This document shows, piece after piece, positions 17,019 through 24,455 of a DNA stretch of 30,320 nucleotides (position 1 is its first letter; every line of letters starts with the position of its first letter). Source of the stretch: JAGTVB01 sp964624765 (GTDB taxonomy: Bacteria; Pseudomonadota; Gammaproteobacteria; HK1); assembly GCA_964624765.1 (NCBI GenBank), contig CAZUZO010000028.1, positions 1 to 30,320 of the forward strand. Reading direction: 5' to 3'. Position numbers and translations under genes: made by a program. Below the pieces are notes generated by a model, which was not told the DNA's origin, did no database searches, and saw only the letters and a list, made by a program, of their open reading frames with translations.

Positions 17019-17180
17019 TCAGCTACCCGATACCAGCGTCCCTAGAACGCGCACCAGTATGGGGCTGACGGCGAACAGATAGCTGATGGCATAAGCCATC
17101 ACAGCAACCGACGCGATCGCCAGCAACAACTTGGGAAGGGCACTCCTTATCCCAGAGTTGGATTCCATGACCGTATTCAT
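17019..17180 (-). CDS. 53-residue single-span membrane protein, unrecognised
   Basis: This is a small ORF with a convincing ribosome binding site: GAGAGGAG lies 8-9 nt before ATG 17180. The product (MNTVMESNSGIRSALPKLLL...) has a short polar N-terminus with one Arg and one Lys, one hydrophobic helix at about 18-39 (LLLAIASVAVMAYAISYLFAV), and a short tail ending in LVSGS. The frame is open upstream to 17285, but that extension is Arg-rich and lacks a ribosome binding site, so I rejected it. It is monocistronic, lying between the MITE and the divergent mrfA. I do not recognise the family. A small inner-membrane protein is the most that can be said. Confidence 0.6.
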   Translation of the reverse strand: MNTVMESNSGIRSALPKLLLAIASVAVMAYAISYLFAVSPILVRVLGTLVSGS

Positions 17181-17597
17181 AATACTATCTCCTCTCGTTG
17201 GTATCCTACGAGTACAAAACTCTCCATGCCGGGAAGCCGACAGCCTCCGGCTTGCGCTGTATGCCCTGTATGCTCTTTGCCACACGGCACCGGCTCCTGC
17301 TTCCCGTGACCCCCACTCATCATCCGCCCGTCAAACACCAGCCCTCGCATCAGCCCCTGCCCACCCACTACGACGACACCGGCAGGGCACCTCTTCTGGG
17401 CGGCACAGGGAGCGCTGGAGGCCATCGGATCAATTAGCATTCAGTAATTCGCTTATGAAGCCTCCAAAAGTAATGCATGATCAGTGCCACTTTATCGATG
17501 TGCTGCCGACAGCGGGTCGATAGGACGAGCAGGAGCGCTTGTGAGGGAGGCCAGGGTGACTTAGACTGCGGTCGGAGAACAGAGGAAGCCCCCGGCA
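17181..17597. other. 417-bp intergenic region between divergent genes
   Basis: This gap separates the start of the small membrane protein gene (minus) from mrfA (plus), so it should hold divergent promoters. A relatively AT-rich patch at about 17428-17500 (caattagcattcagtaattc) is the best candidate area, but I could not assign a -35/-10 pair with normal spacing. AGAGGA at 17581-17586 is a plausible ribosome binding site for mrfA. I see no repeat or RNA gene here. Confidence 0.4.
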
Positions 17598-20027
17598 TTG
17601 AGGTCAGCAAAACTGCGCCCCTGCAAAGCGCGAAGCGCGACCACGCCGAGCCCCCCGAGCTCGCGCGCCGTAGATCCCTTGCTCGAGCGTTTGGCGGCGC
17701 GCTACCGAGACTGCATCACCGGCGAACTTCACATTCCCCCCAAGGCGGCCCGCTACAGCGATTTCCCCGCGAACCTCCATCCGCTCCTGCAGCTCGGCCT
17801 GCAGCGCCGTGGCATCCAACGTCTCTATTGCCACCAGCTCGAAGCGTGGGAAAGCATCACTGCCGGCCGGCATACCGTTATCGTCACCCCCACCGCCTCC
17901 GGCAAAACCCTGTGCTACAACCTTCCGGTTTTGCAGGCGATCCTCGAGGCCAACGCCAAGGCACTGTACCTCTTTCCCACTAAAGCCCTCTCCCAAGACC
18001 AGGTGACTGAGCTCGGGGCGTTAAACCAGGCGGCAGAGCTCGGGGTGCGAAGCTTCACCTTCGACGGCGATACCCCGAGCGAGGCTCGCCACGCTATCCG
18101 CACCCAAGGCGACATCGTGGTCACCAACCCCGACATGCTGCACCAAGGGATCTTGCCCCACCACACTAAATGGGCACCGTTTTTCGAAAGCCTGCGATTT
18201 ATCGTCATCGACGAACTGCACACCTACCGGGGGGTATTCGGCGCCCATGTGGCCAATGTCTTGCGGCGCCTGCGACGCATCGGACGCTTTTACGGGGCGG
18301 AGCCGGTTTTTGTCTTGTGTTCGGCCACCATCGCCAATCCGGCTGAGCTTGCCCGCCGCCTCATCGGGGATGCCGTGCAGACCATCGTCACCAGCGGTGC
18401 ACCCCAAGGCGCTCGGCATGTGTTGCTGTGGAATCCGCCGATCGTCAACCACGAGCTTGGCATCCGAGCCTCGGCACGTTCCCAGACGGCCCGCCTCGCC
18501 CGTTTCGCCGTCGCTGCGGGGCTCAAGACCATCGTGTTCGCCCAAACCCGCCTGCTGGTCGAGGTGCTCACCAAGTATCTGAAGGATGTGCTCGATAGCG
18601 ACCCCCGCCGACCGGCCCGGGTGCGCGCCTATCGCGGAGGATATCTGCCGAAGCAGCGCCGAGCCACTGAGCGCGAGCTACGGGAGGGTGCAGTCGATTG
18701 CGTGGTGGCCACCAACGCTTTGGAACTCGGCGTGGACATCGGCACACTGGACGTGTGCGTGTTAAACGGCTATCCCGGAACCATTGCCGGCACCTGGCAG
18801 CGCCTCGGTCGCGCCGGGCGACGCGGCCACAAGAGCCTGGGGATCGTGGTCGCCACCTCGTCCCCTCTCGATCAATACCTCGTCACCCATCCCGATTTTT
18901 TCCTCGGCGCCGCGCCGGAGCACGCCCGCATCGACCCCGACCAACTGCTAATCCGCCTCGATCACGTGCGCTGCGCGGCCTTCGAGCTGCCCTTCGAGGA
19001 TGGTGAGTCCTTCGGCGGAGCGGATCTCCCAGAGCTCCTGGACTATCTCCAGGCCGAGCAGGTGCTCCACCATGAGGGCAGCACTTGGCACTGGATGACC
19101 GACAGTTATCCGGCCAACAGCGTCAACCTTCGGTCTGTTGCCGAGGGTAATTTCTTGGTCATCGACATCACGGCGGGCAAGAAAGACGTGATCGCCGAGG
19201 TGGATTACAGTAGCGCCGCGCTCACCCTCTACGAGGGGGCCATCTACCTGGTGCAGGCGCGACCCTGGCAAGTGGAACGGCTCGACTGGGTTGGGCGCAA
19301 GGCCTTTGTGCGCCAGACCGCAGCCGATTACTACACCACAGCCATCGACTACACACGCTTGAAGATCCTCGAGAGCTTTGAGTCCGTTGCCCACCGGCAT
19401 GGCCACTGTGCCGAAGGAGAGGTCCATGTAATCCGGCGCGTGGCAGGCTACAAGAAGATCCGCTATTACACCCACGAAAACGTCGGTTACGGATCCATCA
19501 ACCTCCCGGACCAGGAAATGCACACCACGGCAGTCTGGTGGCAGATCGCTCCGCACGTGCTCGATGAGCATTTCCCGTCCCGTTGGCAAGCGCTGAACGG
19601 GCTGCTCGGTGCCGCCCACGCGCTGCATTTCGTGGCGGCACTCCTGACCATGTCAGAGGTCAGTGACCTCGGGCGCGCCGTCGGCAACGGCGATGGCAGC
19701 TGGTCGGCAGGTAGCAAGGATGCTGTGGGGCGGCGCCCCGGAGCAGCGGAGGACCTCGGTGGTGAGTCGGGGCCGCGATTTAACCCGAGCCTCTTCGTTT
19801 ACGACAACTATCCCGGGGGTATCGGACTTGCCGCACCGTTGTTCCAGCTGCGCGCTCAGGTGATCGACAAGGCCGCCGAGCTGGTCGCCGACTGCCCCTG
19901 CCAGCACGGCTGCCCGGCCTGTATTGGGCCGATCCTGAACCCCGGCGAGCCAGTCCGCTATTCCCCAAAACGAGCGGCGCTGGCCATCCTGGCGCTGTTG
20001 GCGCAGCCGCACCTCCCACCGCGATGA
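17598..20027 (+). CDS. mrfA: DEAD/DEAH-box helicase with DUF1998 domain (MrfA-like)
   Basis: This 809-residue superfamily 2 helicase has Walker A TPTASGKT (97-104), DELH (205-208), motif III SAT (242-244), motif V with ATNALELGVDIG, and motif VI QRLGRAGRRG (401-410). The C-terminal DUF1998 domain ends in a four-cysteine cluster CPCQHGCPAC (766-775) that probably binds metal. This architecture is that of Bacillus subtilis MrfA (YprA), a 3'-5' DNA helicase that works with the nuclease MrfB in repair of mitomycin C adducts. The next gene is MrfB-like and overlaps by 4 nt, which strongly supports the assignment. About 50 residues before the end of DUF1998 there is a Gly/Asp-rich insertion (around 685-712). 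The TTG start at 17598 has AGAGGA 11 nt upstream but is not certain, since the first 25 residues are low-complexity. Confidence 0.87.
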   Translation: MRSAKLRPCKARSATTPSPPSSRAVDPLLERLAARYRDCITGELHIPPKAARYSDFPANLHPLLQLGLQRRGIQRLYCHQLEAWESITAGRHTVIVTPTASGKTLCYNLPVLQAILEANAKALYLFPTKALSQDQVTELGALNQAAELGVRSFTFDGDTPSEARHAIRTQGDIVVTNPDMLHQGILPHHTKWAPFFESLRFIVIDELHTYRGVFGAHVANVLRRLRRIGRFYGAEPVFVLCSATIANPAELARRLIGDAVQTIVTSGAPQGARHVLLWNPPIVNHELGIRASARSQTARLARFAVAAGLKTIVFAQTRLLVEVLTKYLKDVLDSDPRRPARVRAYRGGYLPKQRRATERELREGAVDCVVATNALELGVDIGTLDVCVLNGYPGTIAGTWQRLGRAGRRGHKSLGIVVATSSPLDQYLVTHPDFFLGAAPEHARIDPDQLLIRLDHVRCAAFELPFEDGESFGGADLPELLDYLQAEQVLHHEGSTWHWMTDSYPANSVNLRSVAEGNFLVIDITAGKKDVIAEVDYSSAALTLYEGAIYLVQARPWQVERLDWVGRKAFVRQTAADYYTTAIDYTRLKILESFESVAHRHGHCAEGEVHVIRRVAGYKKIRYYTHENVGYGSINLPDQEMHTTAVWWQIAPHVLDEHFPSRWQALNGLLGAAHALHFVAALLTMSEVSDLGRAVGNGDGSWSAGSKDAVGRRPGAAEDLGGESGPRFNPSLFVYDNYPGGIGLAAPLFQLRAQVIDKAAELVADCPCQHGCPACIGPILNPGEPVRYSPKRAALAILALLAQPHLPPR

Positions 20028-21301
20028 CCCTCAAGGATCGTCTCAGCAAACTGCGACAACAACGGGGCACGGCCCCGGTCGGCCCGCAAGCACCGGTTGC
20101 AGGGGCTGGGCCTGACAGCAGCTTACGGGCACAGCTGGGAAGGCTCGCGCGTACTCGGGGCAGGCCAACACCGACCCAATCTCAGCTCGACGATGACGCC
20201 CTCGCGCGCCGCTTGCATGGACGCTGCCTTAGGCCGGGCTTGATCGCCGTCGAGCGCTATCTGCCGTGCGGTATGGCCCACGGTCGCAGTCGATTATACG
20301 CCACCGCCGTAGAGGCCCTGCAACTGTTTGGGGCCTCATCGACACGACCCGAGGGGACAGTCTTTCTGGACTGTGAGACGACGGGACTCTCTACCGGTAG
20401 CGGGACGCTGGTCTTTCTGCTGGGATTGGTGAATGTGATGCCACAGGGTCTGCGGCTTCGGCAATACCTGCTGACACGCTTTCAGGCCGAATCCGCGCTG
20501 CTCGGTGAAGCTGGCCAAGCCCTCGGCGATGCGCAGACAGTGGTGACCTATAATGGCAAAACCTTCGACCGTCCGCTGTTAGCGAGCCGTTACCGCCTGG
20601 CGCGGCTCAGCGACCCTTTGTGCTCCCTGACCCATATCGATCTGTTGCATCCTACCCGACGTGCCTTCGCCGAGCGCTGGCCTGACTGTCGGCTGCAGAC
20701 CGTCGAGACCCGGCTCCTCGGCTTCTTACGTACCGATGATCTACCCGGCGCCTGGGTACCGCAAGTCTGGTTCGACTGGATGCGCAAGGGCGTTGCCGAA
20801 GATCTGCCTCGGCTGCTCCAGCACAACCGCTGGGATCTGCTCTCCCTAGTCGCTCTGGCGTCCGCGTTGCCGCCCTGTTATGCGGATCCCCTGGCCCACG
20901 ATGCCAACATCCTACCCATCCTGCGCCATCGGCGAACGGAACACCACACCTATCAGTACTTGCTCGCTAACCGGACACGGCTAGATCGGAAGGCCCTGCT
21001 CGAGCTGGCTCGGCTAGCACGGCAACAGCGCAACTGGCCTCTGGCGGTCAGTATCTGGAAGCCCCTCGCTGCCGACCAACACCTGGAAGCCATCGAGCAA
21101 CTGGCCAAGTACTATGAGCACCAGGACCTCGATCTACCGATGGCCTTACGCTTTACACGCACTCTGACGGCCCTGGCACCGAGTGCCGCCGCCCATCGGC
21201 ATCGCCAGCAGCGGCTACTGAAAAAGATCGCTGCGCAAACGCAAGGTCAGGGCATAAGAACCCCCGCTGCACCCTTTGACGTTGATAGCCCATCGCCATG
21301 A
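20024..21301 (+). CDS. mrfB: RNase H-like exonuclease, MrfB (YprB) family
   Basis: This 425-residue protein has an RNase H-like DnaQ-type nuclease domain: DCE of DCETTG (Asp116, Glu118), NGKTFDRPLL with Asp182, and HNRWDLLSL with Asp271 complete the four acidic metal ligands. The C-terminal third is helical and repeat-like (LLELARLARQQRNWPLAVSIW), resembling TPR motifs as in Bacillus MrfB. ATG 20024 overlaps the mrfA stop by 4 nt, giving coupled translation. In Bacillus the pair acts in a UvrA-independent excision route for mitomycin-type lesions; I infer the same role here. The first 60 residues are a variable, basic linker. Confidence 0.85.
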   Translation: MTLKDRLSKLRQQRGTAPVGPQAPVAGAGPDSSLRAQLGRLARTRGRPTPTQSQLDDDALARRLHGRCLRPGLIAVERYLPCGMAHGRSRLYATAVEALQLFGASSTRPEGTVFLDCETTGLSTGSGTLVFLLGLVNVMPQGLRLRQYLLTRFQAESALLGEAGQALGDAQTVVTYNGKTFDRPLLASRYRLARLSDPLCSLTHIDLLHPTRRAFAERWPDCRLQTVETRLLGFLRTDDLPGAWVPQVWFDWMRKGVAEDLPRLLQHNRWDLLSLVALASALPPCYADPLAHDANILPILRHRRTEHHTYQYLLANRTRLDRKALLELARLARQQRNWPLAVSIWKPLAADQHLEAIEQLAKYYEHQDLDLPMALRFTRTLTALAPSAAAHRHRQQRLLKKIAAQTQGQGIRTPAAPFDVDSPSP

Positions 21302-21618
21302 TCATTTGAGTGTTTCTTTTTACGATCGTATGCAGCGATTCTTCTGCGGCTTTGACCTCGAGCCAGCGGTGTCAGAATGCATACGTGCCTTGATCTCCGG
21401 CGGCACCTTCTGCCTTTTTCATCGTTGTCTTGCTGGAACGCCGACGCACGCTATGGGCTGAACGTAGCGTCGTACAGCGCCATGCCTTCAGTGGGAATTG
21501 GCGGGATAGGTTTCGCTATCCCGCCACAAGGTCCGAGATGCGGGAAAACAGGAGTTCATGCTTCGCCACTTTCACAATCATCAGCAACACTACAACGGCT
21601 GAAACGAAGGAGCTTCGG
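21302..21618. other. 317-bp intergenic region with a 10-bp hairpin
   Basis: This non-coding gap lies between mrfB and the DUF502 gene. The notable structure is a perfect hairpin, GGCGGGATAG (21500-21509) and CTATCCCGCC (21516-21525), with loop GTTTCG. It has no T-run, so it is not a clear terminator. An open frame runs from 21430 into the DUF502 gene, but its extra 63 residues show no family sequence. AAGGAG at 21607-21612 is the ribosome binding site of the next gene. Confidence 0.5.
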
Positions 21619-22218
21619 ATGCTGAGCTTTATAGGCAGGAATATCCTGACCGGGTTGGTGACCATCCTGCCCATCGTATTGACCCTTTACCTGCTCTACT
21701 GGCTGGCGGTCTCGGCCGAGTCGCTACTGGGAGGGCTGATTCACCTGATCCTGCCGGAAGCGCTCTACTGGCCCGGCATGGGCATCATCGCTGGAGTCGG
21801 CGTTCTGTTTGCCATCGGACTACTGATGCATGCCTACGTGTTCCGGCAGCTGTTCGCCATGGCCGAGCAGCTGATCTACCGCATGCCGCTTATCAAATCC
21901 GTTTACCGATCCATACGCGATTTGTTTGACTACTTCTCGCTCAAGCAGGAGACCGGTCTCCAGCAGGTCGTCGCGGTAAAACTCGGCGACACCGACATGG
22001 AGCTGGTCGGTTTCGTCACCCAGAAGGATCCGGATAATCTGCCCGAAGGGTTGCGACGAGAAGACAAAATTTTGGTCTATCTGCCCATGAGCTATATGAT
22101 CGGCGGCTACGCGGTGCTGGTACCCAGGGGCAATGTCAGGCCGCTCGATATGGGGATGGAAGACGCCATGCGCTTCGTCCTGACCGCGGGCGTGACGGGT
22201 GCTGGCAACCTGAATTAA
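21619..22218 (+). CDS. DUF502 family membrane protein
   Basis: This 199-residue inner-membrane protein has two transmembrane helices near the N-terminus (about 9-30 and 51-74), followed by the DUF502 blocks IYRMPLIKSVYRSIRDLFDYF, VVAVKLGDTDMELVGFVTQ and ILVYLPMSYMIGGYAVLVP. ATG 21619 is chosen because AAGGAG precedes it by 6-7 nt and the family begins with this short N-terminus. DUF502 proteins are widespread in proteobacteria and plants (LCV-like), but their molecular function is not established. It is a single gene with its own ribosome binding site and no obvious operon partner. Confidence 0.87.
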   Translation: MLSFIGRNILTGLVTILPIVLTLYLLYWLAVSAESLLGGLIHLILPEALYWPGMGIIAGVGVLFAIGLLMHAYVFRQLFAMAEQLIYRMPLIKSVYRSIRDLFDYFSLKQETGLQQVVAVKLGDTDMELVGFVTQKDPDNLPEGLRREDKILVYLPMSYMIGGYAVLVPRGNVRPLDMGMEDAMRFVLTAGVTGAGNLN

Positions 22219-22221
22219 ATG

Positions 22222-22482
22222 CCGGTGGAAAATGGCAAGTGCTAGCACCCGTGACACCCCGCGGGTACCCTGGAAGGTCTCGACCGTGGCCAGTTTTTCA
22301 TTCAAAAAGTTGATCAGGGTCGGATGGAACGGATAATGCTCAATCAGGCGGCTGTGGTAATCGGCGCGGGTCGCCTCGTCTTGGGCGAGCTCGTCCAGCA
22401 GCAGTAGGACTTTGCGGCCCCGAAACACGTGATCCAGAAACCCTCGGCCGGGAGCGGCCCGCGATAGTTGGCCTATGATCAA
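22222..22482 (-). pseudogene. Fragment of a DUF499-type P-loop ATPase gene
   Basis: Read on the minus strand, about 80 codons encode a Walker B-like piece (GRKVLLLLDELAQ) followed closely by RLIEHYPFHPTLINFL and ATVETFQGTRGVSRVLALAI. The YPFHPxLI and F(Q)xTRGVxRxLA blocks are characteristic of DUF499 ATPases, which occur in phage-defence loci such as BREX type 2 (PglY) and related DUF499/DUF1156 systems. In intact proteins the Walker B segment and these blocks are far apart, so an internal deletion is implied. There is no start codon context, and the frame runs into the antisense of DUF502 at its end. I read it as a residue of a lost gene, left between DUF502 and the epimerase gene. The identification rests on short motifs recalled from the family. 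Confidence 0.5.
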
Positions 22483-22502
22483 AAAGCGCTGACATCAGCG
22501 CT
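22481..22502 (-). terminator. Possible intrinsic terminator, minus strand
   Basis: An 8-bp perfect stem, AGCGCTGA/TCAGCGCT, with a 2-nt loop is followed on the minus strand by a run of T (complement of the A-run at 22481-22485). It would terminate transcription moving toward lower coordinates, yet no minus-strand gene lies to its right. It may be a leftover of the rearrangement that left the DUF499 fragment. The very small loop makes it less certain. Confidence 0.4.
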
Positions 22503-22586
22503 TGCTACGCAAAGTGATATCTTACCTTTGGCTTGCCGGCCACCATCGTACCCGGTTTGGGAATAGGTCCTTGCGGAGTAACCACT

Positions 22587-23594
22587 ATGCAACCGGAAAG
22601 GCAGAGAACCGCCTTTGTCAGCGGCGGCACCGGGTTTCTCGGTCGCCATCTCATCGAGCAATTGGTGGCAAGCGGCTGGGCCGTCACGGCGCTCCATCGG
22701 CCAAACTCCGATGTCACGGCAATCGAGCCCTTGGCGGTACGCCTGGCAGTGGGCGATATCGGCGACCTAGGGTCGTTGCGTGAGGCCATGCCGGCACAGC
22801 CAGATGCGGTCTTCCACGTGGCCGCGGACACAGCGATGTGGTCGGGTCACCGTGCACGTCAGACCCGAACCAATGTCGACGGCACCCGCAACATGGTAAC
22901 GGTCGCATTGGAAAAAGAGTGCCGGCGATTCATCCACACGTCGACGTGGAACACCTATGGCCTCGAGCAAGGCGTCATCAGCGAAACATCACCGCAGCGA
23001 GGCGCCGAGTCATGGATCAATTACGATCGAACCAAGTATCTTGCCGAGCAGGCGGTGCGCAATGGCATGGAGCAGGGCCTGTCGGCCGTGATCCTGAATC
23101 CCGCCCATATCATCGGGCGCTATGACCGGCATAACTGGAGCCGCTTCGTGGTGCTGGTGGCAGAGAACCGGATACCGGGGGTTCCACCGGGCGCGGGCTG
23201 TTTTTGCCACGGGGAGGTCGTGGCACGGGCGCATATCGCCTCCGTGGAGCGCGGGCGTAGCGGGGAGAACTACTTGCTGGGTGGACCGGCGGCATCGTTC
23301 TTGGAGTTGGCCCAGATCATCGGCGAGCTCACCGGGCGTCCGGTCCCGACGCGCACCCTGCCGGCGATACTGCTGCGCAACGCGGCCCGTGTGGCGGCAG
23401 CGCTGGCCGCCGCGACGGGTCAGGAGCCGACCGCCACGCCAGAAGGTGTAGCGGTCGCCGTCGCCCATGCGCGCATCGTCTCCAGCAAGGCCGAGGATGA
23501 GCTCGGCTATCGGCAGGCGCCGCTTCGCGTCATGCTCGCGGATTGCTTGGAGTGGTTGGCCAGTCAGGGTTTAATCAGGTCACGAGCCCACTAA
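22587..23594 (+). CDS. NAD(P)-dependent epimerase/dehydratase, extended SDR
   Basis: This 335-residue extended short-chain dehydrogenase has the nucleotide-binding motif GGTGFLG (13-19), VGDIGD, VFHVAADT, NVDGTRNM and the active-site YDRTK (Tyr-x3-Lys, about 151-155) preceded by HTSTWNTYG, where the conserved Ser/Thr is HTSTW. The C-terminal domain ends in ALRVMLADCLEWL-like helix (PLRVMLADCLEWL). It resembles HpnA/3-beta-hydroxysteroid dehydrogenase-type members, acting on an unknown sugar, sterol-like or dihydroflavonol-like substrate. ATG 22587 is used because GGAG lies about 9 nt upstream and the Rossmann motif is then at the usual distance. There is no operon partner, and the substrate cannot be inferred from neighbours. 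Confidence 0.85.
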   Translation: MQPERQRTAFVSGGTGFLGRHLIEQLVASGWAVTALHRPNSDVTAIEPLAVRLAVGDIGDLGSLREAMPAQPDAVFHVAADTAMWSGHRARQTRTNVDGTRNMVTVALEKECRRFIHTSTWNTYGLEQGVISETSPQRGAESWINYDRTKYLAEQAVRNGMEQGLSAVILNPAHIIGRYDRHNWSRFVVLVAENRIPGVPPGAGCFCHGEVVARAHIASVERGRSGENYLLGGPAASFLELAQIIGELTGRPVPTRTLPAILLRNAARVAAALAAATGQEPTATPEGVAVAVAHARIVSSKAEDELGYRQAPLRVMLADCLEWLASQGLIRSRAH

Positions 23595-24455
23595 GGGGCC
23601 GCGGAGGAGACCGTTTGGGATTGACGCTCCTGCCCGAGCCGCGCTGGGGCAAGATGGCTAGCGGGACGCTCTGCGCTGAAGCGAGCAAGAAAAAGGCCGT
23701 ACCGGGCATGAGGAGAGTGTGGGACGGTACGACCGAGCCGATAACGAGGCGCGTAGCCTCACGCCAACTGCAAGAAAAAAAAGACGAGTAACCCAAGGGC
23801 CAGCAACAGCAAGAGGAAGTGAGCAACCTCTCGTCCATGGCAAAGCTCTCCTGGGGTTTGGCGGGCTAGACCCTTCCTCGCTTTGCTCTAGAGGTTCCCT
23901 CCGGCACGCAACGCCGATGCGGTAGCGGTGATCAAGGCTTGCGTAGGCGCATCACTGCGAGAAGGGCTGGCTCGGCGCTAGCCCGATGTAAAATTCCCGG
24001 CATTTCCATATCGATCCTCCATCGGCTATCTTGTCGTTGCATGAGTAATGAACGAGGTAGAGAAGAGCCGTCCTTGGCTACATATGACACCGTCATGGTG
24101 TTGTATTGAATATATATTGTTAGTAGACAAGTGCAAATATATCTTAATGAATATCTCTAAAGATATATTACGCCAGTACAGGCGTGACAGCGGGCCGCCT
24201 CGGTGACAAGCGGGAGGCGGCAATAGAACCCCTCGGCGTCGGTTTCCCGGACGACCGTGGAACGCTGTCGTCAAGCCGAGGGTCATAAGGTAGTGACCAG
24301 CGATGCGGAGTATATGTGTGTAGCCAAGCAACCGCGAGCGTGTTGTTTGCTGGCAGCGGCCTAACGTTGCGCATAGCGGTCGTGTTCTCATTGCCGCCAG
24401 CCGGATCGGGCGCGTCCGTGACGTTCTTGACCCCAGTTGGCCAGCGAGGAAGACG
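23595..24455. other. 861-bp non-coding stretch with AT-rich patch
   Basis: No credible gene is seen between the epimerase and gltD. A short minus-strand feature at about 23765-23830 would encode a very hydrophobic peptide only with a frame change. At 24050-24175 the composition turns strongly AT-rich, unlike its surroundings, and contains a 10-bp inverted repeat (24136-24145 and 24160-24169). A GC hairpin GCCGCCTC/GAGGCGGC follows at 24194-24221. This is probably the regulatory region and long leader of gltD, or imported DNA. No known riboswitch fold was recognised. Confidence 0.45.
24136..24169. promoter_or_regulatory. AT-rich inverted repeat upstream of gltD
   Basis: AATATATCTT (24136-24145) and AAGATATATT (24160-24169) are exact inverted repeats with a 14-nt spacer that itself holds ATATCT facing the right arm AGATAT. 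It sits in the AT-rich island about 290 bp before the gltD start. It could be an operator or a promoter-proximal hairpin; the protein that might bind is unknown. Confidence 0.35.

Noticed and set aside
18948..19628. 226-codon minus-strand frame inside mrfA
   Set aside because: Overlaps the conserved helicase gene completely and shows no recognisable motif.
21430..21618. 63-codon N-terminal extension of the DUF502 gene
   Set aside because: Not membrane-like or family-like, crosses a hairpin, and the ribosome binding site points to 21619.
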